Shown here piece after piece: positions 53,601 through 63,776 of a DNA stretch of 64,000 bases. A program made the translations under genes and the position numbers. Origin of the DNA: Dyella sp. M7H15-1 (GTDB lineage: Bacteria; Pseudomonadota; Gammaproteobacteria; Xanthomonadales; Rhodanobacteraceae); assembly GCF_004114615.1 (NCBI RefSeq), contig NZ_CP035300.1, positions 1,674,001 to 1,738,000 of the forward strand, read 5' to 3'. Each line of letters opens with the position of its first letter. Positions within the stretch are counted from its first letter, which is position 1. Below the pieces are notes generated by a model. The model did not search any database. It saw only the letters and a program-made list of their open reading frames with translations, and was not told the DNA's origin.

Positions 53601-55650
53601 GGCAACACTGCATGTGCAGGTACCAGACTTCAACGGCAGCCTGCGACTGGCAGCGCTGGCGTATACCAACGAGCGCTTCGGCAATGCCGATGGCAACGTC
53701 ACCGTACGCGCCCCGCTGGTAGTCGAACCCAGCACACCACGCGTGATGGCAGCGGATGACAAGGCGCAGATCAGCATCGATCTGAAGAACCTGTCCGGCA
53801 AGGACGGCATTGCCAAGATCAGCGTGAAAGGTGGCGACCTGATCAAGATCGATAACGCCACGCGCGACGTGCCACTGAAAGACGGCGGCAGCACCACCCT
53901 GCTGATGCCGGTCACCGCAGGCGGCGGCGCGGGTGTGGCCACCCTCGACATTCATGCGCAGCTCAACGACTACCAGGTGGATCGCCACTTCGAGTTTGCC
54001 GTGCGTCCCGCGTGGCCGGAACAGGTGACCACCGTGCCGATGGTGATCGAGAACGGCAAACCCGCGCATCTGGACGGCTCGCTGACCGGTCTGATTCCTT
54101 CCACGGTACGCACCCTGCTCACCCTCAGCACATTGCCTCCGCTGCCCTACAGCTCGGCCCTGCGCGATCTGCTCCGTTATCCCTACGGCTGTATCGAGCA
54201 GACGACGAGCAAAGGTTACGCCGCACTGTATATGGATCAGAAAACCGCCAAGGCGCTGGGCAGCGAAGGCTTGAGCGATCACGCACGGCAAGCGGCGGTA
54301 GAAGGTGCGCTGGCGCGCATCGCCTCGTTCCAGGCCAGCAACGGGCACTTCAGTTTCTGGGGCGGCACCAGCCCGATCGAAACGTTCATGACGCCCTACG
54401 TGGTCGATTTCATGCTCGACGCGCGTGATGCCGGCTTCGCCGTGCCGCAGGACGTACTGCAAAAATCTCTGCAGCGCCTCAGCGATGATCTGCTCGCCGG
54501 CGGCCACCCCTACTTCGATTACGAGTACCACGATCACCTGCGTATCGCCGACGAAGCGTACTCCGGCTTTGTGCTGGCAAGGGTCAATCGCGCGCCGCTA
54601 GGCACGCTGCGTGCGATCTTCGACAACGACCGGCAGAAGCTGGTAGGTCCGCTGCCACTGGTACACCTGGGTATCGCACTCAAGCTGATGGGCGACAACG
54701 AGCGCGCGCAAAAGGCCATCGATGAAGCCTTCGCCTGGACCAAGGAACGCCCCTGGTATGTGGGGGACTATGGCTCGGAACTACGCGACCTGGCAACCAT
54801 GGTGGCGCTCACGCATACCTACAGCATGAGCAAACCCGAGTACGATGCGAAGCTGATCAACTGGGCGCGCAATGCAACAGCCAACGTCCGCTCCACCCAG
54901 GAAAAGATCCCGTACTACCACTGGTCGTGGTCCTACCTGAGCACCCAGGAACAGGTCGCCATCGCTCGCGTGGCGCATGCCTTCGATGCGGCAAACAATG
55001 CGCCACTCTCCGCTTCGTTGGTGATCGGCGGCAAGACTGAGCAGGTTCCTGCGGATAAATTCTTGTGGACACGCCATCTCACGCCAGCCGAACTTGCCGG
55101 CGGGGTCAGTGTGCAACCGGATAGCAAGGCCACGGTCTTTGCCAGCTTCGATATCGCCGGCATTCCCACCAAGGCGCCCGCCGCCGATGCCAGCCAGGTC
55201 GATGTACGCCGCGCGTACTTCACCACCGACGGCAAGCCGTGGACAGGCGATACGTTGAAGGAAGGCGACACACTGATCGTCGAACTGACCATCGAGGCTC
55301 GGATGAATATGCCTGATGCGCTGGTTACCGACCTGTTGCCAGGTGGTTTGGAAGTGGAGAACCTCAACCTCGCTGGCGCGCAGCAGTGGTCTGGCGTGGT
55401 GATCGACGGTATCCATCTTGATCAGCACACGAGTGCGGCCAATATCGTGCATGAGGAATATCGTGACGATCGCTACGATGCCGCACTGCACCTGGAAAAG
55501 GGTAATGCAGCGCATGTGTTCTATCTGGTGCGTGCCGTGACGCCGGGTACGTACACGGTGCCGCCGCCGCTGGTGGAAGATATGTATCGGCCGGCGGTGC
55601 GTGGCATCGGGGCGATACCGTTGACGCAATTGAAAGTGGTTGAGCCTTAA
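50662..55650 (+). CDS. Bacterial alpha-2-macroglobulin lipoprotein (YfhM type)
   Basis: 1662-aa periplasmic protease-trapping protein. Lipoprotein signal ISLLGAC (Cys about 29), an N-terminal MG/apple-like region, a series of macroglobulin beta domains (for example APFEVFAWSGRDLYRPGETL), then the alpha-2-macroglobulin central domain. The thioester motif CIEQ in YPYGCIEQTTSKGY (Cys1177) lies in the complement-like helical domain. The bait region is not identifiable by eye. GGGAGAG precedes the ATG at 50662. As in E. coli, the gene is followed by pbpC, suggesting joint protection and repair of the envelope. Confidence 0.94.
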   Translation: MTRWSWGRRIRGGWLGLGILGMISLLGACHHDQGNKPALQGEPAASSSARASANQPFALLSASSQTTDSRTAITLHFSAALASAQPFDQQIAVAGPHGEVVNGSWSLQEGDSKTLNFPFVSPNQHYSVVLHAGLMATDGRTLGREIKRDVYSGNLQPALGFASTGSVLPARGSRGLPVVSVNVQDADIEFFRIHDDALSNLFCAYPHNKHRDNYELQHEPNTWDRCEHSDRAKLAMTDMGDSVYANHYTLGGAQNERTVTYIPIQDAPQLAQPGVYMAVIKQGGTFTGGYDTAVFFVSDLGLHLRVYRDNALLHVASLHDGSPISNVAIEIDGADGLAKLKATTDGDGNALIAYKVNPADVLIARHGKDVSVLPFNKPALDVSNFDITGRVEAPFEVFAWSGRDLYRPGETLHASALLRDYDGKPMKSQALFVRLKQPDGRSLVDTRLEPKDLNYFELSQVIADDAPTGLWQLEFRLDPASKQAVQAFPFHVEEFLPERLKVDLSSPQARLAPNEPLKLAVSSSYLYGAPADGNRFTAKLLVKPEVHPLSNLPDTFFGNPLTEVSKEAKDVVDAKLDAQGHLKDDISLPDDVKPVAPFTVTLSGSVYESGGRAVTRLLNRVYWPASELVGVRPLFDPIQGAESEGHASFEILRANVDGKLVAGSHLKVRLQREIRDFYWLYEHGDDWKSNANVQLQQIDEKDIDVAAGQRVQVDFPVEWGGYRLEVYDPDTKLTAVYPFFAGYSWDDENLGKEARPDKVKLALDKARYRAGDTMQVTVTPPHNGPGVLLVESDHLLYTQNIQATAGATFSIPVTKDWERHDVYVVALVFRGGDATEHTTPARAMGIEHVTMDRNDRRILLKLSAPSMMRPGNPLDVTVQADGLSGQHAYVTLSAVDQGVLNITNYSVPDAWAWMFAKRALGVDAYDLYSRVIEAMDGAEAKLRYGGDMSGKGLPHAARLNPRVQIVDLFAGPIAFDAQGKATLHVQVPDFNGSLRLAALAYTNERFGNADGNVTVRAPLVVEPSTPRVMAADDKAQISIDLKNLSGKDGIAKISVKGGDLIKIDNATRDVPLKDGGSTTLLMPVTAGGGAGVATLDIHAQLNDYQVDRHFEFAVRPAWPEQVTTVPMVIENGKPAHLDGSLTGLIPSTVRTLLTLSTLPPLPYSSALRDLLRYPYGCIEQTTSKGYAALYMDQKTAKALGSEGLSDHARQAAVEGALARIASFQASNGHFSFWGGTSPIETFMTPYVVDFMLDARDAGFAVPQDVLQKSLQRLSDDLLAGGHPYFDYEYHDHLRIADEAYSGFVLARVNRAPLGTLRAIFDNDRQKLVGPLPLVHLGIALKLMGDNERAQKAIDEAFAWTKERPWYVGDYGSELRDLATMVALTHTYSMSKPEYDAKLINWARNATANVRSTQEKIPYYHWSWSYLSTQEQVAIARVAHAFDAANNAPLSASLVIGGKTEQVPADKFLWTRHLTPAELAGGVSVQPDSKATVFASFDIAGIPTKAPAADASQVDVRRAYFTTDGKPWTGDTLKEGDTLIVELTIEARMNMPDALVTDLLPGGLEVENLNLAGAQQWSGVVIDGIHLDQHTSAANIVHEEYRDDRYDAALHLEKGNAAHVFYLVRAVTPGTYTVPPPLVEDMYRPAVRGIGAIPLTQLKVVEP

Positions 55651-55747
55651 GCACGATGTGTCCCTCCCCCTGCCCGGCAGCTGTCTCTTGATCACATCTT
55701 TTAGTTTGCTATTTGCTGCGAATAACCGGCAAAACGAGACAGACCAG

Positions 55748-55787
55748 TCCCCTCTCCCCTCCGGGGAGAGGGCTAGGGTGAGGGGCC
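55748..55787. repeat. REP-type palindrome between the macroglobulin gene and pbpC
   Basis: CCCCTCTCCCCTCCGGGGAG, AGGGCTAGGGTGAGGGGCC in order, the same family as the repeats at 7153-7283 and 34107. The remaining part of the 281-bp gap (55651-55931) shows nothing else I can support. Confidence 0.8.
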
Positions 55788-55931
55788 AGGCTTGAGCGAA
55801 ACTCCATGGCTACACGAAAGCTCCGCTCTTTAAAAGGTCAAGATGAATTCTCGCTTTCGCGAAAACTCTTTACACCAGCGAAGCTGATCAACAACGGCCG
55901 TGAGAGTTACACCCTTCTTGCGTGTTTCACT

Positions 55932-58295
55932 ATGAGCCATCCAAAAGCCCCCCAAACACGCATCGCCCGGTGCTTTCGTTGGCTGTTGCCGACTGTCATA
56001 TCGATCGCTTTGACGGCACTCATTCTCGATCGGCTCTTCCCACTGCACCTCCCCGCCCCCGACACTGGCAGCACTGTCGTCCTCGCCCGCGACGGCACGC
56101 CACTGCGTGCCTTTGCCGATAGCGACGGCGTCTGGCGTTATCCGACCACCGCGCAAAAAGTCTCACCGCTCTACCTGCAAGCCCTGCTCACCTACGAAGA
56201 TCGCTGGTTCTACCGTCACCCGGGTGTCAATCCTTACGCGTTGTTGCGTGGCGCGGCCGGCGCCCTACGTCATGGCCGTATCGTTTCCGGCGGTTCGACG
56301 CTGACCATGCAGGTTGCACGCATCATCGAGCCGATCCCGCATACCTTCATGGGCAAAATCATGCAGATTTTCCGGGCGCTTCAACTTGAAATACATCTGA
56401 GCAAAGCACAGATCCTTGGCCTGTATCTGGATCACGCGCCATTCGGGGGACCTATTCAGGGCGTGGAAGCGGCATCGTGGGCCTATCTTGGCAAACCCGC
56501 GAGCAAACTCTCGCATGCCGAAGCCGCCCTGCTCGCCGTGCTGCCGCAATCACCCAGCATGTTGCGTCCGGATCGTCATCCCGATGCAGCTTGGCACGCA
56601 CGCGACAAAGTGCTCAAGCGCATGCGCGACGAAGGTGTGTGGACCGACGCGCAGATTCGCGACGCACACATCGAGCCGGTAGTAGCCCGTTCGCTACGCG
56701 CACCCTTGTCCGCGGCGTTGCTCGCGGAACGTTTGCACCGGCAGCAGCCGCAGGCCAGGCGCATCGTGACGACCATCGATGCGAACTTGCAACGTGCCGT
56801 GGAGGATCGCGTCAGCGACTATCTTTCGCGCCTGCCGCAGCGCACCTCCGCAGCCGTGCTGGTGGTCGACAATGCCACGCTCGAAACGCGTGTCTATGTC
56901 GGTACCGCCGAGTTTGCCGATCCACTGCGGCTTGGTCATGTCGACATGGTGCGTGCACCACGCTCGCCGGGCTCGACGCTCAAGCCGTTCCTGTATGGGC
57001 TGGCGCTGGACGATGGATTGATCACCTCGCAAAGCCTGCTGGTCGATGCGCCGCAAGATTTCAACGGCTACAAGCCTGGCAATTTCGACGAAAGCTTCAG
57101 TGGACCGGTGAGCGTGGCCGAAGCCTTGCAGCGTTCGCTCAATGTGCCGGCGGTGGATGTGCTCGATCATGTCGGCCCTCATCGCTTCGTGGCGCGCCTG
57201 GCCAATGGAGGTATCGATCTAGGCTTGCCACAGGGTGCGCCGCCGAACCTTTCCATCATCCTCGGCGGTGCATCGACACGACTGGAAAACCTGGTAGGCG
57301 CGTACACGGCTTTCGCCAACGGTGGCATCGCCGGTACGCCACGTTATGTGCCGGAACAATCCAAACAACAGCGCCATCTGCTTTCGCCCGGCGCCGCGTG
57401 GATCATTCGCGACATTCTTTCTACCAATCCTGCCGACGTCGAAGGCGCACCGCTAGATGGCACCGTCAACCGCCACGCCACCGTAGCGTGGAAGACTGGC
57501 ACCAGTTACGGCTATCGCGATGCCTGGGCGATTGGCGTGACCGATAGCTGGACGGTTGGCGTGTGGATTGGACGCCCGGATGGCACGCCATCGCCGGGAC
57601 AATACGGCGCGGTGACCTCACTGCCACTGATGTTTGCCGTGGTCGACATGCTGCCGAATGACCGCACTGCCTTTCATGCACCGCAGCCGCCGAACGTACA
57701 GCGCGTGGATATCTGCTGGCCGCTGGGTGGTGCCGCGACAACGACGTCGCCCGCATTGTGTCGCCAGCGACGCACGACTTGGTCACTGGATGGCGCCATT
57801 CCACCGACCTTTGCCGAGCGCGACATCACGGCGTGGTCGGCAGGCTTGATCACGCTACGCATCAATGCAAAAGGACAACGCCTCAGTGCAAGCTGCCACG
57901 GGAAAGACGAACACAACGTGCAGATTGCACGCTGGCCAGCCTTGGCCACACCGTGGCTGAGCACTGATGATGCCGCGCGCTCTAGGTTGCCGCCGCTTGC
58001 ACCGGGCTGCGCACCGGATTCGCTTGACGTTGCCAACCCAATTCGCATCGCCGGACTTACGCAAGGGGCGCGCTTGCGGCAGGCGCCCAACAGCGCGCAG
58101 CCGCTGCGGGTGACGCTGCAGGCGCTGGGAGCAACGGGGGAAGTACAGTGGCTACTGGATGGACGCTTACAGGGCAGCAGCGTGGGTAGTGCAACGATAC
58201 GGCTTGCGCTGCCGCAGGCGGGAGACCATCAAATTACGGCGCTGACGCGGGATGGAGCGTTTGCGCAGTTGGCGGTATCGGTCGATAAATCCTAG
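55932..58295 (+). CDS. pbpC: Penicillin-binding protein 1C
   Basis: 787-aa bifunctional peptidoglycan synthase. After one N-terminal membrane anchor, the GT51 glycosyltransferase domain has YEDRWFYRHPGVNP (catalytic Glu) and GGSTLTMQVAR. The transpeptidase domain has SPGSTLKPF (SxxK), SLNV (SxN) and KTGTSYGYRDAW (KTG). The C-terminal BiPBP_C domain (about 700-787) is typical of PBP1C. The ATG at 55932 is chosen by topology; the frame is open 126 bp farther upstream. No obvious Shine-Dalgarno. Confidence 0.94.
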   Translation: MSHPKAPQTRIARCFRWLLPTVISIALTALILDRLFPLHLPAPDTGSTVVLARDGTPLRAFADSDGVWRYPTTAQKVSPLYLQALLTYEDRWFYRHPGVNPYALLRGAAGALRHGRIVSGGSTLTMQVARIIEPIPHTFMGKIMQIFRALQLEIHLSKAQILGLYLDHAPFGGPIQGVEAASWAYLGKPASKLSHAEAALLAVLPQSPSMLRPDRHPDAAWHARDKVLKRMRDEGVWTDAQIRDAHIEPVVARSLRAPLSAALLAERLHRQQPQARRIVTTIDANLQRAVEDRVSDYLSRLPQRTSAAVLVVDNATLETRVYVGTAEFADPLRLGHVDMVRAPRSPGSTLKPFLYGLALDDGLITSQSLLVDAPQDFNGYKPGNFDESFSGPVSVAEALQRSLNVPAVDVLDHVGPHRFVARLANGGIDLGLPQGAPPNLSIILGGASTRLENLVGAYTAFANGGIAGTPRYVPEQSKQQRHLLSPGAAWIIRDILSTNPADVEGAPLDGTVNRHATVAWKTGTSYGYRDAWAIGVTDSWTVGVWIGRPDGTPSPGQYGAVTSLPLMFAVVDMLPNDRTAFHAPQPPNVQRVDICWPLGGAATTTSPALCRQRRTTWSLDGAIPPTFAERDITAWSAGLITLRINAKGQRLSASCHGKDEHNVQIARWPALATPWLSTDDAARSRLPPLAPGCAPDSLDVANPIRIAGLTQGARLRQAPNSAQPLRVTLQALGATGEVQWLLDGRLQGSSVGSATIRLALPQAGDHQITALTRDGAFAQLAVSVDKS

Positions 58296-58334
58296 CATGT
58301 CCACCGCATGAACCCTTTGATCTCCTTTGCGAAT

Positions 58335-58411
58335 TGGTCGGGGCGGCGGGATTCGAACCCACGACCCTTTGCCCCCCAGGCAAATGCGCTACCAGGCTGC
58401 GCTACGCCCCG
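58335..58411 (-). tRNA. tRNA-Pro (GGG)
   Basis: 77-nt tRNA on the minus strand. Acceptor CGGGGCG pairs with CGCCCCG, anticodon stem TTTGC/GCAAA closes loop CTGGGGG with anticodon GGG, the T-arm is GTGGGTTCGAATCCCGC, and the CCA end is encoded. Confidence 0.95.
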
Positions 58412-58424
58412 ACTGATCCAGCAA

Positions 58425-58461
58425 AGAAAAAAATTGTAGCAGTTCCGGTATGGTCACCGGA
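58425..58461 (-). terminator. Probable terminator of the pheST-ihfA-merR unit
   Basis: On the minus strand TTCCGGT-GACCAT-ACCGGAA (58442-58461) is followed within about 8 nt by a TTTTTTT tract. It is a modest stem, located between the merR-type gene and tRNA-Pro. Confidence 0.5.
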
Positions 58462-58469
58462 AGGCCGGA

Positions 58470-58486
58470 CTTATTCAGCGTTGCCT
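58470..58486. repeat. Solo terminal end of the copy-3 palindromic element
   Basis: CTTATTCAGCGTTGCCT is identical to the inner-to-outer sequence of the right terminal repeat of the element at 50346-50639. It abuts the TGA stop of the merR-type gene, with no second end nearby, so it is a remnant or an independent use of that sequence. Confidence 0.6.
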
Positions 58487-58842
58487 CAACGCCGTAGCAA
58501 GGCCAGCACTTCTTCCAGCTCCATGCGCACTTGGCGCACGATCTGGTGCGACATGCTTGCCTCCATCCGTGCCTGCGGGCCTTCCAACCGGGCGCGAGCG
58601 CCGGTGATGGTGAAGCCTTCGTCGTAGAGCAACGAACGAATCTGACGGATCATCAATACGTCGTGGCGCTGATAGTACCGGCGGTTGCCGCGGCGCTTGA
58701 CCGGATTGAGCGCAGGAAATTCTTGCTCCCAGTAGCGCAGCACATGTGGCTTCACCCCGCACAACTCGCTGACTTCACCGATGGTGAAGTAGCGCTTGGC
58801 AGGGATGGCGGGCAGTTCGGTGTTATTCCCCTGATCCAGCAT
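58486..58842 (-). CDS. MerR family transcriptional regulator
   Basis: 118-aa winged-helix regulator. [25 protein letters not shown] is the Mer[23 protein letters not shown] the wing. The short C-terminal helix lacks metal-binding Cys, so a heavy-metal sensor is unlikely. The gene directly following ihfA (20-bp overlap) is a conserved gammaproteobacterial arrangement. The ligand is unknown. Confidence 0.88.
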   Translation of the reverse strand: MLDQGNNTELPAIPAKRYFTIGEVSELCGVKPHVLRYWEQEFPALNPVKRRGNRRYYQRHDVLMIRQIRSLLYDEGFTITGARARLEGPQARMEASMSHQIVRQVRMELEEVLALLRR

Positions 58843-59125
58843 AGCCCTCGACTCTCACCTTGAGTTTCTGTCCTGGTCGGAACGTCACCACCCGACGGGC
58901 GGAGATCGGAATCTCTTCGCCCGTCTTGGGGTTGCGACCCGGCCGCTGGTTTTTCTTGCGCAAGTCGAAATTGCCGAATCCTGACAACTTCACCTGTTCA
59001 CCACGTTCCAACGCTTCGCGAACCACCTCGAAATAGGCGTCCACGAACTCTTTGGCTTCCCGTTTGTTAAGGCCCACCTCGAGGAAGAGGCGCTCGGCCA
59101 TCTCCGCCTTTGTCAGCGCCGCCAT
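58823..59125 (-). CDS. ihfA: Integration host factor alpha subunit
   Basis: 100-aa DNA-bending protein of the HU/IHF family. [22 protein letters not shown] at the N-terminus, [25 protein letters not shown] with the DNA-intercalating beta arm ([11 protein letters not shown]) and [13 protein letters not shown]. The ATG at 59125 lies one base after the pheT stop, so it is co-translated with pheT as in E. coli. Confidence 0.95.
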   Translation of the reverse strand: MAALTKAEMAERLFLEVGLNKREAKEFVDAYFEVVREALERGEQVKLSGFGNFDLRKKNQRPGRNPKTGEEIPISARRVVTFRPGQKLKVRVEGYAGSGE

Positions 59126-59126
59126 C

Positions 59127-61583
59127 TTACCCTCGCAATTTCGCCTCGCATGCAGCCCCCAACGCCGACACCACATTTCGTACGCAGTTGTCCGCGTCGT
59201 CGTCAGTAAGGGTGCGTGAAGCGTCCTGCAAAATCAAGCCCATAGCGAGACTCTTTCGGCCTGCTTCGACCCCTTTGCCGCTATAGCGATCGAACAGGCG
59301 CAACCCTACCAGGGCACCACCTAAGCTACCTCGTACGGCGTGTTCAACCTGTGACCAGCTCACCTGCTCGGGCACGTCGACGGCGATGTCACGGCGGACT
59401 ACGGGGAAACGGGGCACCGGCTGGGCCTTGGGCAGACGGCGGCCAAGCAGCGGCTCAAGGGCCAATTCCAGCACATGAACGTCCGGCCCCAGGTCCAGGG
59501 TCTTGGCCAGTTGCGGATGCACGGCGCCAAGATAGCCAACCGTCTGGCCGTCGCGCGCCACGCGCGCGCCACGCCCCGGGTGCAGCCAGCCGGGCAGGCC
59601 ATCGGCATGCACCGACCAGCACTGCGGCTCGCCGCCCCATGCGATCAGTGCGTCCAGATCACCCTTGAGATCGAAAAAATCCAGTGGTCGGGCTGCCTCG
59701 CCCCATTGCTCGGCCCGGGCGTTGCCGCAAGCAACGATGGCTAGGCTCGGGGTTTCCTCGGGTGGGTCGCCCGCCGCAAATACGCGACCCAACTCGAACA
59801 GGCGCACGCGCTCCTGCTGGCGTGCGCGGTTGTGCGACAGCGCCTCGATCAAACCAGGCAGCAGCGACGGACGCATGACCGCCAAGTCGGCAGAAAGTGG
59901 ATTGGCCAGCGGCACCAGCCCTTCACCCATGCCCCACTTCTCCAGCAAGGCGTGGCTGACAAAGGCCAGATTGATCGCCTCGTAGTAGCCGCGCGCCGCC
60001 ATTTGCTCGCGCACGGCCAGCTCATTGAGACGTGCCTCCGGCTCGATGGCCAGCGCTAGCTCGCCCGCCGGGATATGCGTGGGGATGCGGTCGTAGCCGT
60101 AGATACGGGCCACTTCTTCGACCAGGTCTTCTTCCCGTTCGATATCGAAGCGACTGGTGGGCGCAGTAATACGCCAGCCTTCGGCAATGGTTTCCACCTG
60201 CATGCCGAGGGCAGTGAAGATGCGTGCGACTTCGGCATCGGCCACCTCCATGCCGAGCACGCGCTTGAGGCGCGTGCGGCGCAGTGCGACCGCGGCCGGC
60301 TTTAGCAGGTCGGACGGATTTTCGGCCACCAGCACCGGGCCGGCCTTGCCGCCGGAAATCGTCAGCAGCAATTGGGTAGCGCGCTCCAGCGCGCGGCGCG
60401 GCAGTTCTGGATCCACACCACGCTCGAAGCGGTGCGATGCGTCGGTGTGCATGCCTAGCTTGCGCGCGCGGCCCATGATGGCTGCCGGAGCAAAGTGCGC
60501 CGACTCCAGGAAGATGTTGTGCGTGGCGTCGGTGACACGCGAGTCGTAGCCGCCCATCACACCTGCGACCGCAAGCGCCTTGCTCTCGTCGGCGATCAGC
60601 AAAAATTGATTGTCTCTGCCAACACCAATCAGTGCGTGCTTGTCATATTCATCGCCATAGCTATCGCCGCTGTTCTGCAAGAAGCTCGTGTCGAACTTGA
60701 CCGTCGTGACGTCAAGCAGTTTCAACGTTTCTCCGGCGCGCGCATGACGCACCACGATGTCGCCCTCCAGCGTGTCGTTGTCGAACGCATGCAGCGGCTG
60801 ACCCAGTTCCAGCATGACGTAGTTGGTGACATCTACCACAGCGCTGATCGAACGCAAACCAGCGCGACGTAGGCGTTCGGCTAACCACAAAGGCGTACGT
60901 GCAGCGGGATCGATACCTTCGATAACGCGGCCGAGGTAACGTGGTGCATCGACGCCCGCTTCGAGGCGTATGCCACGGCGCGCACTGCCGGTGACTGCGA
61001 CATCGGCTTGCGCAGGTACTTTCACGTGACTACCAAACAACGCGCCTACATCGTGTGCAAGGCCGACCAACCCGAGGCAGTCTGGGCGATTCGGCGTGAG
61101 CTTCAGTTCGATGCTTGCATCGGGCAAACCCAGAAAATCGGCCAGCGGTTTGCCGACCGGCGCATCGGAGGGCAGCTCCAACAAGCCGGACGCATCGTTG
61201 TCGATGCCCAGCTCCTTGGCCGAACACAGCATGCCAAACGAGTCGACGCCGCGCAGCTTGGCTGCCTTGATGGCGATACCACCAGGCAAATTCGCACCGA
61301 CCGTGGCCAACGGAACCTTGATGCCGACGCGTGCGTTCGGTGCACCGCAAACGATCTGCAGCGGCTCGCCGGCGCCAGCGTTGACCTCGCATACCTGCAG
61401 GCGGTCAGCTTCCGGATGCTTTTCGGCGCCGATAATTTCGGCCACCACCACACCGTCCAAGCCTTCACCCAGCGACGTGAGCTCTTCCACTTCCAGCCCG
61501 GCCATGGTCAGCGCATGTGCAAGCGAAGCACGGTCCGCCTCGATCTCGACCAGCTCGCGCAACCAGTTTTCGGAGAATTTCAT
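59127..61583 (-). CDS. pheT: Phenylalanine--tRNA ligase beta subunit
   Basis: 818-aa beta chain of the (alpha-beta)2 synthetase. The N-terminal tRNA-binding OB domain is at about residues 40-150 ([20 protein letters not shown]), the B3/4 editing domain around 215-390, B5 near 400-475, the class II-like core follows, and the C-terminal FDX-ACB anticodon-binding domain ([18 protein letters not shown]) covers the last ~95 residues. The ATG at 61583 gives [13 protein letters not shown]. Upstream in-frame sequence is heptamer repeat. Confidence 0.96.
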   Translation of the reverse strand: MKFSENWLRELVEIEADRASLAHALTMAGLEVEELTSLGEGLDGVVVAEIIGAEKHPEADRLQVCEVNAGAGEPLQIVCGAPNARVGIKVPLATVGANLPGGIAIKAAKLRGVDSFGMLCSAKELGIDNDASGLLELPSDAPVGKPLADFLGLPDASIELKLTPNRPDCLGLVGLAHDVGALFGSHVKVPAQADVAVTGSARRGIRLEAGVDAPRYLGRVIEGIDPAARTPLWLAERLRRAGLRSISAVVDVTNYVMLELGQPLHAFDNDTLEGDIVVRHARAGETLKLLDVTTVKFDTSFLQNSGDSYGDEYDKHALIGVGRDNQFLLIADESKALAVAGVMGGYDSRVTDATHNIFLESAHFAPAAIMGRARKLGMHTDASHRFERGVDPELPRRALERATQLLLTISGGKAGPVLVAENPSDLLKPAAVALRRTRLKRVLGMEVADAEVARIFTALGMQVETIAEGWRITAPTSRFDIEREEDLVEEVARIYGYDRIPTHIPAGELALAIEPEARLNELAVREQMAARGYYEAINLAFVSHALLEKWGMGEGLVPLANPLSADLAVMRPSLLPGLIEALSHNRARQQERVRLFELGRVFAAGDPPEETPSLAIVACGNARAEQWGEAARPLDFFDLKGDLDALIAWGGEPQCWSVHADGLPGWLHPGRGARVARDGQTVGYLGAVHPQLAKTLDLGPDVHVLELALEPLLGRRLPKAQPVPRFPVVRRDIAVDVPEQVSWSQVEHAVRGSLGGALVGLRLFDRYSGKGVEAGRKSLAMGLILQDASRTLTDDDADNCVRNVVSALGAACEAKLRG

Positions 61584-61595
61584 GGCTGCACCTGC

Positions 61596-61759
61596 GGGAC
61601 TCGGGACTTGGGACTCGGGACTCGGGCGAAGAGCTCCCACCTGGAATGTTTCATGCTCGTGGCTCCAAATAGCTTCAAGGAACCCATCGCTCCGAACTGG
61701 CCACGCGGCGGCGCACTTGGCGCTCTACCGGGTCCCAAGTCCCGAGTCCCGAGTCCCGC
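61596..61759. repeat. Inverted heptamer arrays between pheS and pheT
   Basis: GGGACTC units (61596-61626, about four) face GAGTCCC units (61730-61759, about four) across about 103 bp. They fill most of the pheS-pheT gap and begin 12 bp upstream of the pheT start. Confidence 0.8.
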
Positions 61760-61766
61760 CAACACA

Positions 61767-62940
<1,174 letters not shown>

Positions 62941-62946
62941 ACGCCA

Positions 62947-62991
62947 AAAACAAAAACAAAAACGGGGAGAAGGCTTAAGGCCTTCTCCCCG
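62947..62991 (-). terminator. Rho-independent terminator of rpmI-rplT
   Basis: On the minus strand CGGGGAGAAGGC-CTTAA-GCCTTCTCCCCG (62963-62991) is followed by a T-rich run (GTTTTTGTTTTTG). It lies 33 bp after the rplT stop codon. Confidence 0.88.
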
Positions 62992-63024
62992 CTTGATTCA
63001 CATCATTTCGTCAGTGCTTGACGA

Positions 63025-63384
63025 TCAAGCGGCCAGACTGGCCTTCGCTTTTTCCGCGATGGCCCCAAACGCCTTGATGTCATGCACGGCGATGTCGGCC
63101 AGCACCTTGCGATCAACGGTGATACCGGCCTTGGCCAGACCGTTGATCAGGCGGCTGTAGGACAAGCCGAACTGGCGAGCAGCCGCATTGATACGCACGA
63201 TCCACAGGGCGCGGAACTGGCGCTTCTTCTGCTTGCGGCCGATGTAGGCGTACTGACCGGCCTTGATGACGGCCTGGTTGGCAACACGGAAGACCTTGCG
63301 ACGGGCGTTGTAGTAGCCCTTCGCGCGACCGATGATTTTCTTGTGACGACGACGGGCGGTAACGCCACGCTTTACACGAGCCAT
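63025..63384 (-). CDS. rplT: 50S ribosomal protein L20
   Basis: 119-aa ribosomal protein required for early 50S assembly. The sequence is canonical: [56 protein letters not shown], ending [11 protein letters not shown]. In enterics L20 represses rpmI-rplT translation through its leader; whether this leader folds similarly was not determined. It follows rpmI by 16 bp. Confidence 0.97.
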   Translation of the reverse strand: MARVKRGVTARRRHKKIIGRAKGYYNARRKVFRVANQAVIKAGQYAYIGRKQKKRQFRALWIVRINAAARQFGLSYSRLINGLAKAGITVDRKVLADIAVHDIKAFGAIAEKAKASLAA

Positions 63385-63400
63385 GGTTTAGTCCTCCGCC

Positions 63401-63598
63401 TTAGAGATACGGCAACATGCGTGCTACACCCTTGGTGTCGCAAGCCTTGACGTGATTGGTGGCGCGCAGATTGCGCTTACGCTTGGTCGACTTCTTGGTC
63501 AGGATGTGCGACTTGAAGGCGTGACCGGCCTTGAACTTACCGGACGCGGTCTTGCGAAAACGCTTCGCCGCCGCGCGGTTGGTCTTGATCTTGGGCAT
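63401..63598 (-). CDS. rpmI: 50S ribosomal protein L35
   Basis: 65-aa canonical L35 ([35 protein letters not shown], ending ARMLPYL). AAGGAG precedes the ATG at 63598. The gene normally follows infC, which is absent from the 400 bp upstream visible here. Confidence 0.97.
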   Translation of the reverse strand: MPKIKTNRAAAKRFRKTASGKFKAGHAFKSHILTKKSTKRKRNLRATNHVKACDTKGVARMLPYL

Positions 63599-63776
63599 GG
63601 AATGCTCCTTGATGGGGCTTGGCCCCTGGTTTCTAACTGATCTGGCGGCAGCTTCGAGGGCTGCGCTTTCCGTCCTGCCAGGATCGGTTCACGACCCTTC
63701 CTTGCGGATCGAACCAACGATCTTACGCGTAAATCCTCGACGTGACTAGCCCAAACCTTGACCAGCCCACGATTGC

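Noticed and set aside
51253-54537. Long minus-strand frames (about 350 and 496 codons) inside the macroglobulin gene
   Set aside because: Antisense shadows of a conserved GC-rich gene; no recognisable domains.
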